A stretch of DNA of 64,000 nt, taken from the NCBI GenBank assembly GCA_002946415.1, contig NJPS01000033.1, forward strand, positions 682,001 through 746,000. Direction: 5' to 3'. Numbering within the stretch: the stretch's first letter is position 1; every line of letters starts with the position of its first letter. The notes beneath the pieces are model-generated. The model saw only the letters and a list, made by a program, of their open reading frames with translations, had not been told where the DNA came from and searched no databases. Below are positions 42,637 through 54,005 of this stretch, piece after piece. Position numbers and translations under genes: made by a program. Origin of the DNA: Rutstroemia sp. NJR-2017a BVV2 (taxonomy: Eukaryota > Ascomycota > Leotiomycetes > Helotiales > Rutstroemiaceae).

Positions 42637-42861
42637 TTGGCAAACGTTTTCTTCATGTAAGATACATTTGAACTTTTATTGATGCCGAAAGGTCAAACAT
42701 CCAGATTGGGTAGGGTGAGATCAACTAGGTTGGTTATTCTAGGGGCGACCTCCGATGACGAACCCCGATCGGGTTCGGCAACCTTCCGAAGCCTGAGATT
42801 TTCACATGCGATTTCAGTTTCATAATCCCCAACTTTCTTCGAATAAGCCACGACTATCATC
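42637..42861. promoter_or_regulatory. Shared divergent promoter region (RING ligase / LYR protein)
   Basis: 225 bases separate the two start codons. No specific factor site is claimed. Confidence 0.5.
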
Positions 42862-43318
42862 ATGCTACAACATCACCCTTTACAAACAAACTATGTTGAA
42901 GCATATCGAAGTCTCTACAGAGCGCTGCTACATGCTGTACAATATGCGAAACCAGCCCGGTATCAAGGGAGGGACATATTAAGAAACGCTTTTCGAAAGG
43001 GCGACCCAGCAACCTATGATCAGAAACGGATTGAAAATACTATAATGTTTTTAAATATTGCTGCGAAAGAGAAAGGCCTTGAACATAAGCTGCTCAAAAA
43101 CTTGCTACGTGTGCATTATGAGCGAACACAACCACTTAGACGGTAGGCTTATTCTGTCCATTGATGGCTTGTTGGTTGATATAATTTGTACTGAGTCCTC
43201 TTGCAGAAATCGAAATGAACTTACTCCGACACAACAGTCTTTGCGAAAGCACAGGATGACACATTATGACAAAACGGTGGCAATGCTTAATGAGAGTATG
43301 GGATTATGTCTCCGTTGA
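42862..43318 (+). CDS. LYR-motif-like mitochondrial protein (DUF1763 type)
   Basis: Two exons (about 42862-43142 and 43206-43318), about 130 residues. The N-terminal part reads NYVEAYRSLYRALLHAVQYA with an AYRxLYR motif reminiscent of LYR proteins, then KPARYQGRDILRNAFRKGDP, RIENTIMFLNIAAKEKGLEH and KLLKNLLRVHYER. LYR proteins are small mitochondrial assembly factors that bind the acyl carrier protein. The ARY(x)GRDxLRxAFRKG and intervening helices match the fungal DUF1763 group. The second exon encodes RNRNELTPTQQSLRKHRM, then TVAMLNESMGLCLR. Start: the ATG after a TCATC context. The divergent neighbour is the RING ligase. Confidence 0.72.
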
Positions 43319-44893
43319 CAATTGGAAACCCCAAAAGATGCTGTCAAGGGCCGTTGATGTCGTCGAAGCGGAGTCCACCTCACAAGAGTCTGCGAGGTTA
43401 TTGACATGTTCGCCTACGCCAAAGCCAAGGACTATATGTCTACGGTCCTAAGGAGTGTTTTAGCCTGCAATACAATCGGCAGCTGGCAATGCTCCGTAGA
43501 AAAAGTGATAAACCTCTAGATGGGAAGGACAGAAAGTGGGAGATTTCACGCCCCAAATATCCATGACGATTATCTAAATACCAGAAGCAATGTACCAATG
43601 TAAGCGGTGATCAAGCTCGAGACTCAACATAGAAATGGTATTTGGGGGGACTTCAACAGCCACGGTCCAGTCAGTCAACGAATAGGTGATGCTGTGGCTT
43701 CTCGGGAACGCACTGTGCCAGGGACGATTTGCGTCGCTGGACGCCTTAAGTAGTACAACTGCGTGGTCCATTCAATGAGATCTCTAGAAGTACTCTGTAG
43801 TAGCTCCGATGCTTGCCTAGCGTAAACGACATATGGGTGAACCTTAGATACCGACGCTGTGCTATGAAGTCCACAGTACTTGCAGTCTTGTACCGAGTAC
43901 TGTAGATATGATCCACAACCGCGGGGTATATTTTAGTAGGCTTGCACTCGAGTATGACAGAACTTTCGCGACCTCACCCTGGCTCCAGTGACCGATCTTG
44001 TGCATATGTATCTGTCTATATCTGTTCTTCCTTGCGCTTACTCACCTCCTGTGGCCCCTTAAAGGCCATGAGGGCTTTTACATTAGGTCACGATAGCTCC
44101 AGCGAAGTTTCCACAATGAATCATATATCAATTTGCAGCTTGGCCAGTTCGCTTCTCCCCATTTCAAATAACGATGCGTCAAATCGATCATGCGGAGGAG
44201 CTCCTTTGTCTATTTATCCCAAACAGCAACCAAGCTTATACTTACCTAAAGGTTTCCGGAGTTGATTGTCAATTGCTGCTGACCGATGTATCTACTCCAG
44301 AGTCCAGTCTCCAGGTGCTTTGCGAGAGCCATCTCGATCATGCATCCAGAAGCCGGAGTTTCTTTGAGCAAAAAGCTGCCAGGCTTGGCTATGCAGAGTG
44401 GATCCCGCGTTTAGCGAGCCATTTCTTTGGCTCAAAACATGAGTTAACTCAAGAGAGAAGTGATTTGCTTGTGATACCCACCACAGATTAATGATGATGA
44501 TGAGCACTCGAGCGTTGCCAGACTCCTAATCCTTGCGAAACGTCCCATTTGGTGTTGGTCTTGTTGGCTACTCTTGTTCGCCCGACCCTCTTCTTGTGCT
44601 ACCCACATCTGAGTATTCCCCATATATTTTGACCTGGTACAGACGGATTATTCGTATACAAGTATCGTATCTCGCGACCCCGCCTCTATACCTTTCATCG
44701 ATCCCCAGACATTCATTCTTGACCTCCTTTCGACTGCTATTCCGGCAGGCGAAATTCTTCCGTTCGGTTTCAATAATCGACCGAAGACTTCATGGACGAT
44801 CATTGGCGTCTGCCCTTATCGCGACTGCGTTGAGGACTTTGGTCGATGTGACCACTGTCTCCCAGCGTCCGCTACGACACAGTACTTGCCATT
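43319..44893. other. Intergenic stretch, no confident gene
   Basis: About 1.6 kb. A plus-strand frame at 44174-44491 has moderately protein-like composition but no domain and no splice partner, so it was not accepted. The left part should contain the 3' region of the LYR gene and the right part the carrier promoter. Confidence 0.4.
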
Positions 44894-46212
44894 ATGCCTG
44901 TCAAGCCTGGTCAACAAGATGTGATCAATCAAAATCAACTGATGGTATTTCCTCAGGATAAGAGAGCAAAGGCACAGAAGATATGGGTTAAACGATATCG
45001 TACAGAAGTCGCGGCATCTGTTAGCAGTATCCTATCGACTTTTTGCGCAGTATGCTCCCATTCAGCTTCTTTTCTGTACACTGTGAATGATTTCTAACTA
45101 GATACTAGTTCCCATTGGACTCAGTGAAAACGCGGATGCAAACATACAAATATAATAACTTCACAGACTGTGTTCGACACACCTATCAGACGGAGAGATT
45201 TCGTGGATTCTTTCGCGGTGTTGCTGCACCACTGGCCAGCGTAACCCTGGTTCGCACCATATCTTTCTCGGTTTATCAACGTTCGAAGTATAGCTATGCA
45301 GCGTGGTTTGAGCGGAACTTTGGAATTGATCCTCTGGTTCATGTCAACACGGCCGGGACCTATCCTACCTTTTCAACCATTGCTTGCTTCGGAGCCGCAG
45401 GTGCTACAGCGGGTTCATTTATTACACTCGTAGCTTGTGAGTATGAGAAGTCATTGTCTCTATTTGCAGATAATTAACAACATTAGGCCCTTTCGAATTG
45501 ACCAAACTTAGTGCTCAAGTATCCGTGCTTATGGCTGCTCGAAAGCAAACGAGTCTTTCCGAACCCATAGGCACTACAAATGTTGCGTCCAGCTACCAAA
45601 ACAAAGGCACATTCAAAACAGCTATGAATATTGTCAAGCATCGTGGAGTCGCAGGACTCTATTCTGGCTTCAATCTTCATCTTCGTGAGTTAAATGATGT
45701 GGGGCTTATAGATTAGGAATGCCAATATTGACAGTCCATAGTTCGTGACACACTTGGAACGGCCATTTACTTCATGACTTACGAGAGCAGCAAGCAACTT
45801 TTGACTACATACACTGGAAACCGATCACCTACGAATCCATTCGCTGTGGTTGTTGCCGGTGGTTTCTGTGGTATTGCAAGCTGGGCATTGATCGTGCGTA
45901 GTTATCCTCTTACTCAACTCGTCTTAGTCAAGCAGCTGACTTTTAGTAGTATCCGATCGATTCATCAAAGAGTATATACCAACGAAACTGCTTGACTTAT
46001 TGTAAAGGGGAAAAGGTTCAGAAGGCGCCAAAAATACAATTCTTCAATAAGAGAATGTATCGAGGCCTCGGTGTTTCTATGGGCAGATCTTGCGTGGTCA
46101 ACTCGATATTTTTCTCCGCATTCGAATGTAAGGAAAAATCACGGATTAACTATACTATACTAACAAACAACCTCTAGTCATCAAGAAAAATATCAATTCG
46201 CTTCCAGATTGA
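44894..46212 (+). CDS. Mitochondrial carrier family protein (SLC25)
   Basis: Six exons, about 350 residues. Three carrier repeats can be traced: exon 2 FPLDSVKTRMQTYKYNNF with TERFRGFFRGVAAPL; exon 3 CPFELTKLSAQVSVLM and GVAGLYSGFNLHLLRDTLGT; exon 5 YPIDSSKSIYQRN and RMYRGLGVSMGRSCVVNSIF. Each repeat has Px[DE]xxK, the hallmark of inner-membrane solute carriers. Splice donors are canonical (GTATGC, GTGAGT, GTGAGT, GTGCGT, GTAAGG); the acceptor for exon 5 is the second of two TAG trinucleotides. The substrate cannot be deduced by eye. The C terminus is short (FIKKNINSLPD). The start ATG lies before a soluble leader MPVKPGQQDVINQNQLMVFP. Confidence 0.88.
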
Positions 46213-47116
46213 TTTCAGGCAGTTTGGAAGCAGGTGTAGGCGTCTTTGTAAATATCCTTTTTATGTAAAGCGTAGGTGTGACAGGCATTGGAAACTGGAG
46301 TTTTTGAAGAGACTTACTCTTAAGCGTTCATTTGCATTACGACAGGCTTCCCATTTGGAAGCATAGCCGGTGAATCTCATGTGGATATGGGCAAAGTGTT
46401 AACCTTGATGAAGATAGTAGGAAAACTGGGTGGCATAGGCTGTTTTCGCTTGCAAGTCAACACTCTTATGTAGGTGCCTTTCTGAAAATGCATATTGAGC
46501 TATTTCTACCCGAGATCAATGTGAAACCGAATAAAGTGATCAGCGGGAGTCAGCTTCACAGCACAGGAGGCAGAACAATGCAATTCATATGATAGCAGAG
46601 ATAACCCCACGGCTTTAGGGATCCTTCTCGGGTGATTGAGCTGACCAACAAGTGGTTTTGAGTAGACGGCATCATAGTAAATCTGTGCCAAGTAAAGAAT
46701 AAACCTCATATCCAGTGAAATTTCTAGTTTCATTTGTCCCCGTGGATAGTATTGAACGAATATGGAAAAGGGTCAAAAGGCGCTACGAATGGGAGGGACT
46801 AAAATCATCCACCTCGCTTCGGGCACACTAGAGTGCCACTTGCTCACCTGCCTGACTGTGCCCTGAATCTTCTGATGGACAGCTTGGAAGAGTTCAACTT
46901 CTCTCTCTTCCATCCCCTCTGTACATGCACACACCGGCCTTCCTGACACTGGATATTTTCGTGAGGAACGTAACTTCTCTATTATTTCATTACCAAGCAC
47001 ATTCCGCTGGTATCAACTTATAGAAGAATTGTTATCGCGTCTTTGCCAGCGCTTGAAGCGCACTAATAATATCTTTTTCAAGCAGGCTATCAGATTATGG
47101 TAAGTCGAGGATAGTA
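46213..47116. other. Intergenic stretch, no confident gene
   Basis: About 900 bases. Two minus-strand frames (46506-46733 and 46773-47000) contain protein-like segments but I could not join them or find a domain. They probably hold the carrier 3' region and the promoter of the next gene. Confidence 0.4.
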
Positions 47117-50049
47117 TTGGAGATGGTGGGCAATAGAAAGAAGGCCATCCGGAGCAAAGCTCTTGCTACTCTGGCTGCCAAACAGCAAAAGGGAGTATCA
47201 CGTCGCGGTAAGGAAGATCGCCGTGCGGCGAAGTTGGAGCGTCGGAGGAAAGAGAAGAAATCATACACCGCAGAAGCGTGGGCAGAGCCTGCTCCTCAGC
47301 ATTTAGTCGCCAAGTTGGATGTTCCCAAACACAGTTCTAAGTATCAATCGTATTTCGAATTCGCCGAGAACAAGGAAAAGAAGAAGAAGCTCGAGTTTCA
47401 GGTAGTCGCGCCCGCAATCGTACAACTACCGCTACAATGTTGACCTGCAATTAGGTCACCAATGACCCGAATCCACCCCCAGGTTTTGCATATGTACCTA
47501 TAGGTGATCCTAGTTTGACTACTGCATGCAAAGAACTATCGAGAGAACAAGATGCCATGATTTTTATAGTTTCAGTAGGTCAAGCAGGAGTTACTGGGTG
47601 TGCGATCATTCACTAACTTGTGCGCTTTAGAGATCGAAAGAGGATAATTCAAAGATTTCAGACCATATGTTTCGGACCGGATATCACTTTCGAGAGGTTA
47701 TCGTCGAGGAAGCACGCAAAAGAGTGGGCGATAGCATTATTTCTAACGCCGCACATGGCACGATCGAACCGATACCCGAATCGCAAGAAGAAATCAATAA
47801 GCAGGCAGATGCAGCGATACGAGATCTTTTCCCGCGCATTCCTAACACCGATCGGCAGATGATAATAGAGCACGCTTTCCAGAAGGTATGTTTGGTAGGC
47901 CCGTGGATATTTGATCATTGCTAAGTATTTAGGGGGTGAAGTTTCATGGAGAACCCACGGTTGGGTTACAAGCCGATCTTCCTCTGTCGCGGCGAGTTCA
48001 ACTGGCTGTCCTTGCTCATATCCGTCACACCCACACTAGATACGATAAACTTCTGAAAGAAACGAGTTGGATAAATGCACGCAAAGCTGTTGAGCCTGTT
48101 TGCTTGGATGTCCTAGTGAAATGGCGAGGCGACGAGGAGACTGGGCGTGATCAAATGGACGAAATCCTAAGGGAAGTTGTGATCATTACTGACTCGGAGG
48201 ATGAAGATGAAAGCTCCGATGAAGACGATACCTCCGACGAAGAGTCCACTTCAGCCGAATCTACAGGCCGTACATCCGCCCCAGTGCTTCAGCAGACTGC
48301 ACCAATTACGCAGGGTCCACTAAGAGCCGATGCTGAGCCATTACGTGTTTTGACTTCTCGAGCAAGACCTCACGAAGGATCCAGGAAGCCACCACAGCCA
48401 CGATTCAAGCGATACCAAGCTGCGTGGGAGGAAGCATTAAACCGCCGCCGGAATGATGATCAACGACCCCAAGAATTAGACATGCGTCGACCCGAGGCAA
48501 GTATAGGAGCCCTTTATATTGATACTTTACCATCTTCACGTGAGGTTCCGCGAGAGCAAGCACCTATGTTGGTCTCTCGGCCGCCTCTTGAGGCTGGATA
48601 TATATATCGCGAATTTCCTCCTCGCAACGAAAGATCTACAGCTGAAGTAAGTATCAACCCGTACTGAGCACACACGCCTAGCAGAAGCAAATCGCTAATA
48701 CCTACAGGACCGATATTACCCTCAAGATATGCCATCTGCAAGACCGTTGGTGCGTAGAGACGAGGTAGTAGTGAGACCATTGCATGAACAGCCAGCTTAT
48801 CGTGTTCTGCCGCGTCAAAGTACGCCCTTGTATGTGACCAGGGAGCCAAGACCTCAAGTGGTTGTCAGGGCATCCCCTCCAGGGTCCAGGTACCAAGATG
48901 TTCCCATGCCCTCCATTGAAACAGGCCAACATGATGCGACGATGGCATCTCCTCGTGTAGCCCGAGGCACTAATGTCACTGATTCACGCCCCTATCAAGA
49001 GTTACATTTACGACCGTTGGATGGGCGGTTGAGAAAGTCTCCTGGTTACAGAGAAGTCATAGTTCTCGATGATGGCAGTCCATATTCCAAACGCCGTCGT
49101 GTAATTGAGGATGATTCTCGTCATTTCAGACCCCTTCCGCCAAAGGAGCAGCACTTCGATAATGCCCCACATGAACCTGTTCAATATCGAGATGCTCCAC
49201 GGCGTCATATTGCAGCGTCGCGGCCTACTCAAGGTTTGTCAACAATGATGTCTGCAGTGCCTGCACGTACGGAACGAGACCGCGTGTATGGACCACCAGA
49301 CTCTGGCCAGTTTGAACATTGCCCAGGCTCCCACATGAGAATGGACATAGATATGGGTCCTAGGCGGCCAGTCGCGACGTCGTCAAGACGAGAAATGGCT
49401 TCGCCACCACTGCAGTTCGAAAATGTCCGAAATGCCAATGTGGGTTTCAACGTCCAGAGACTTGTCAATGAAAATCCAAGGGTTGTTGAGCATGAATATG
49501 GTGTGCGACATGGAGATATTGAGTCGGGTAGGAGGCATTACCTCTCGAGACCTGCGTCGCCTGCATTAGTTTCTAACGGCATGTCTCGTTCCTATGCTAT
49601 AGATGGTCCTGCTACTGCGGACCCACCTTTTGTTCAGCGTTTCTCTCAATCTCGACTTCAGCCTTCTATTTCTCAGCCACAGAGTGCCTTTAATTCTTCT
49701 TATGAAAGATTTTCTCAGGACGTTGTTCGTCAAGGCTATGAGCCTCACCAACCAGCTAGGTCGTTCACAAATGTCCGCTCCATTCAACCCCCGCTCCGCT
49801 ATATAGAAAGACCAGAGTAAGTCATAATCGACTTTGATTATAATAGAATCCTTTCTAATCCATATTTCTCCTTCTAGCGCTTATAGGGAAGCGTCTCGCC
49901 AGCCATTATTTCACGAAACACACGATCCGTATTTATCAGAACAGCAATTACACCCTTCCGCTATGCGAGGGACCATTCCTCATGGTGATAATGTGCCCGT
50001 TTATGGCCGACTTATTCCGCCTAGGCGCCAAGTCATTGCTTCTGAGTGA
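47117..50049 (+). CDS. DUF2293-like fungal protein
   Basis: Six exons, about 880 residues. N terminus MEMVGNRKKAIRSKALATLA is basic (KQQKGVSRRGKEDRRAAKLE). A conserved core follows: GYHFREVIVEEARKRVGDSI, IPESQEEINKQADAAIRDLF, MIIEHAFQKGVKFHGEPTV, LSRRVQLAVLAHIRHTHTRY, DKLLKETSWINARKAVEPVC and LDVLVKWRGDEETGRDQMDE. This block (LSRRVQLAVxAHIRHxxTxYDxLL...A R) is the DUF2293 signature. Then comes a long acidic, then Arg/Pro-rich disordered region to the C terminus. The function is unknown; the family is fungal. Six exons with donors GTAGTC, GTAGGT, GTATGT, GTAAGT and GTAAGT were joined by their frame. The start has an alternative in-frame ATG two codons downstream. Confidence 0.75.
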
Positions 50050-50563
50050 TTGCTTTTTACGGTATTCTTCTTGGAGTTGTTCATTTCGAGGGGTTCTGAG
50101 TCGGGATTCGTTGTACTGTACATACATTTTGTCACGGGTTTCTGTTTCTCTGGGATATAACGAGTTGGGACTCTTGTGGAGTTTACATGTGGGAGAAGGG
50201 GTACTATTTGTGATGTTATCTGATCATTTGGTTGCATAGCGTGGAGCTTGGGAATTGCATACATTAGGGAGCTACACTATTGCATCAGCACGGTGGTGTT
50301 TTGATTGGCATTACATCACCTTGGAGTTTACTCAAAAGGATTGGGTTCATATCGCTGGCTTCTTGCTGTACGGTTGGCTTGAAAGTCATCTCTGTAGTAC
50401 ATACAATCTGATACAATACGTTATCTCTCCAATGTTTGAAATGTTACTAGGTCTATCTGTGCTTGCCCGACAGCTCACAATATGTACTGTGTAATATAAT
50501 TCGGGTATCCAATAAATGATTCTCGCATAACTCCCATAAATGCCCGATTGCCGACTGAATTCC
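50050..50563. other. Intergenic between convergent genes
   Basis: The stretch holds the 3' ends of the DUF2293-like gene and of the leftward VPS20 gene. No gene is seen. Confidence 0.5.
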
Positions 50564-51304
50564 TTACGCCGCCATTGCTACACGTTGTTCTTCCTGCTCT
50601 TGCTGCCGGGCCTTGGCCCTGGCTTTGCTCAACGGTTCTGACTTTGGCGCATTGGGTAACGGTTCGGATGGTGGTACTTCAGGTAATGGAACTCCGGCCA
50701 CCTCTGCTTCCAATGCCGCTAGCTCATCCTCTACCTCATCCTCATCTTGATTTGAGATTTGTCCACCTAGCATTTCGCTCACCTCCTACATGCACGTGTC
50801 AGTAGAGTAGATAGATAACCCCCTCCGCAAACATAGTACTTACCTGTTGATAAGCGATAGCCTCAGCTGTCTCCCCCATCAGCTTCTCCACATGTTCGAT
50901 TCCTCCCATCTCTTTATGTATCTGCTGCAGCACCTTGGTACCCTGCTCTAAACCAAATACCACGTCCTTCTGCACCAGCGCAAACTCCACACTACTGGTC
51001 AGTTTCTCCAACTGCTCGAGCTGCGCATCGGTTGTGGCCAGCAATGACTCTTGGTATTTCTTCCGTCGCAGAGCGAGCAGAGCACGCTTCTTGTCGCCTT
51101 TCGCGAGCATCTCCTTTGCGATGGCCGTTTCGCGATCGGTGAGTACGGTTATTCGGCGTTGGTATTGGTGCAGCTTGTCTCGCTGGTTCTTCATGTCCAG
51201 GATGGCCCTGCGGGGTTTTGGTCAGTATGGTGAATGGATGAGGTCTGCATGAACGCTTACTTGTCCTGGGCGGAGATTTTATGGTTGCTGGGAGTGTTCC
51301 CCAT
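50564..51304 (-). CDS. VPS20: ESCRT-III subunit VPS20 (CHMP6)
   Basis: Three exons (about 51304-51261, 51208-50844, 50786-50564), about 210 residues. Vps20 nucleates Snf7 filaments on endosomes after ESCRT-II recruits it. Seen: N-terminal MGNTPSNHKISAQDKAILDM with Gly2 (the myristoylation site of this subunit), then MKNQRDKLHQYQRRITVLTD, REAIAKEMLAKGDKKRALLA-type helices (AKEMLAKGDKKRALLALRRK), HVEKLMGETAEAIAYQQEVS, and an acidic tail with a MIM-like LAALEAEVAGVPLPEVP. The helical SNF7 fold order and MGN start are diagnostic. It is divergent from RIX7, with 256 bases between starts. Confidence 0.95.
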
Positions 51305-51560
51305 GATTTGGATGATTGCGCTGCTGGAGAGTAGTAGAAGATATGCATTCCGGATTTCCTGTCTCGTGGGCTTGACAGTTGAGTAGAAGCGTCATGGCGG
51401 TCGCGTGTCCGATAAGCGATAAGAGATACAGTAGGCCCGAGCGGGGGTTGCCGCTTGCGCTGCACTGGGGTAATATTTTTTTATTTTGTACATTTCAGTT
51501 GGTTGTGAACATCTAGACAATTCCGAGCGCAGTCGACTTGCGCATTCCGTCCGAGTGAAG
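51305..51560. promoter_or_regulatory. Shared divergent promoter region (VPS20 / RIX7)
   Basis: 256 bases separate the two start codons, with an AT-rich run near 51474-51488. No specific site is claimed. Confidence 0.5.
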
Positions 51561-54005
51561 ATGATGTCAAGGGGACCGAGGCCGACTCTTAGTCAGGGAT
51601 TGGATAGAGAGGTACGCACAGGTTTGCGCATGAACTGTGGTCGCAGTGATGTTTACTAAGTTGCGCAGATATATCAAATTGTACGGAAGCTTGCAGATGA
51701 GCAGGCCCAGAACGAAAAAGGACCAAAACGCTTGTCAGTCTCGATTGTGTACGAAAGCATCAAGAATTCGAACTCGAGCCTGAAGCGTAGGTCGAAAAAG
51801 TTACTTGAGGATTCGATTGACCGGGTGTTGTTGGTTCTAAAGGAGGAACAGGATGACAGCGATTCTGTAGAAGGGGATTTTGAAGGTTTGGAGGATGCGG
51901 CTCCACCGTTAAAAGTACTTTCGAAGGATCTGGACTTTTGGAAATGGCCTGACAAACTATAGGAGCATAATATCATGAACAAAAACATTACGAGACTGTG
52001 GACGAAACCAGCGACGTCTCCAACAATGAGCCCGAGAAGCGGCACTCCTCCTGCCAGCGGAGGTAGCACTCCTACAATACAAACGCAGAACATAAATGGA
52101 GATATCGGATCCCCTATGAAATCGGATCGCCAACCAAATGGAGAGCCTAAGTTGAAGCGACGAAAAGCAGAGAGAGAGCCCAAGAAGGATGTCGATCGCG
52201 CGCCACCTACCGATATCTCGCTGGATAGTCTGGGAGGGGTGGACAATGTTATTGAGGAACTGAACGAGCTCGTGGCGATGCCAATGCTCTACCCCGAAAC
52301 ATACATAAAGACTGGTATATCACCACCTCGGGGAGTTTTGCTTCACGGGCCGCCGGGTTGTGGTAAAACAATGATTGCGAATGCTTTTGCAGCCGAAATA
52401 GGAGTATCCTTCATACCTCTTTCTGCGCCGTCTCTGGTCGCCGGAATGTCTGGAGAGTCAGAAAAGAAAATTCGGGATGTTTTCGATGAAGCGAAACGAA
52501 TGGCACCTTGTCTTGTTTTTATTGATGAGATTGATGTCATTATGGGCAAGCGTGAGAGTGCACAGAGGGAGATGGAGAAGCGGATAGTTGCCCAAATGCT
52601 TACTTGCATGGATGATATGGCATTGGAGAAGACGGGAGGAAAACCTGTGATCATCATTGCAGCTACGAATCGACCGGATAGTCTCGATCCTGCCCTGAGA
52701 CGGGCTGGTCGTTTCAATAAAGAGATTAACCTTGGTGTCCCCAACGAAGCTGCGCGAGAGAAGATTCTTCGCGCTCTTACCCAGAAGCTCACCTTGGCTG
52801 ATGACTTCAACTTTCACGCACTGGCAAAAATGACTCCTGGATTTGTTGGCGCTGATCTGAACGATGTTGTATCTGTGGCAGGTACCGAAGCTATGAAGCG
52901 TATGATGGCAGTTCTAAAACAACGGACTGCGACTACCATGGAGCTCGACACTCCAATTCGCAGTGCTACATCCATGGAGCTTGACACGCCATTACTTGAA
53001 AACACTACTTCGCAAGCACTGTTGGTTCTGCGTTCTCTAGTCTCTAACGCAGGCGGTGCAGCACCCGACGGCGACTTCTCGATTAAGTATACCGACTTCC
53101 TAACTGCTATTCCCAAGGTCCAACCATCAGCGAAACGAGAAGGGTTTGCCACTATCCCAGATACCACATGGGCACATGTTGGAGCCTTACACGAAGTCCG
53201 AGAACAGCTTGAAATGGCCATTGTTGAGCCCATCAAACGACCAGAATCTTTCGCCCGTGTCGGTATCACCGCACCAACAGGCGTTCTCCTTTGGGGTCCC
53301 CCAGGATGCGGTAAAACCCTCCTCGCCAAAGCCGTCGCCAACGAATCCAAAGCAAACTTCATCTCCATCAAAGGCCCCGAGCTCCTCAACAAATACGTTG
53401 GTGAGTCCGAGAGAGCAGTGCGCCAGGTTTTCGAACGCGCGAGATCGTCTGTTCCGTGTATTTTGTTCTTCGATGAACTTGATGCTCTGGTTCCGAAGCG
53501 TGAAGACTCGCTTTCCGAGGCTAGTAGTAAGGTGGTTAATACCCTGCTTACTGAACTTGATGGTCTCAGTAATAGAGCTGGGATTTACGTCGTGGCGGCT
53601 ACGAATCGCCCCGATATGATCGATCCCGCTATGCTGCGTCCTGGACGTTTGGGCACGTCCGTCTTTGTTGATCTCCCGACGCCGGATGAACGCGTGGAAA
53701 TTCTCAAGGCGCTCTACAGGAAAGCATTACCGTTTGCGAGCGCGGAAGAAATCGACGGTTTGGATCAGGTCGCCAGAGATGAGCGGTGTAATGGGTATAG
53801 TGGTGCGGATCTGGGGAACTTGCATCAGGCGGCAGCGGTGGCGGCGTTGAAGAGGGAGATGAGGGAGATGGTGGGGGCGGGCGGCGAGGGCGCAAAGGAT
53901 GAGTTGAAGATTAAGAGGGAGGATTGGGAGGTTGCGTTGCAGAAGATTAAGGGGAGTGTTAAGGATGTGGGGAGGTATAGGAGATTGAGGGATAGGGGTA
54001 TGTAG
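51561..54005 (+). CDS. RIX7: AAA-ATPase RIX7 (NVL homologue), ribosome biogenesis
   Basis: Three exons (51561-51611, about 51670-51911, 51961-54005), about 779 residues. Rix7/NVL strips assembly factors from pre-60S particles in the nucleolus. Seen: an N-terminal helical domain (SIVYESIKNSNSSLKRRSKK and SIDRVLLVLKEEQDD), a basic linker (KLKRRKAEREPKK), then D1: GVLLHGPPGCGKTMIANAFA, CLVFIDEIDVIMGKRES, NRPDSLDPALRRAGRF; and D2: GVLLWGPPGCGKTLLAKAVA, CILFFDELDALVPKRED, NRPDMIDPAMLRPGRLGTSV. Both domains have Walker A, Walker B and the arginine-finger region, so both look active. The second exon ends with LEDAAPPLK joined to EHNIMNKNITRLW; reading straight through would hit a stop, so the intron (GTACTT...CTATAG) is required. 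ATGs at 51561 and 51564 are equivalent in frame. Confidence 0.93.

Noticed and set aside
44174..44491. 105-codon plus-strand frame with a protein-like stretch
   Set aside because: No domain, no splice partner and no start context support; left as unconfirmed.
46506..47000. Two minus-strand frames between the carrier and the DUF2293 gene
   Set aside because: Each has protein-like runs, but no splice join or family is visible.
52343..53392. Long minus-strand ORFs opposite RIX7
   Set aside because: They are antisense shadows of the AAA domains.
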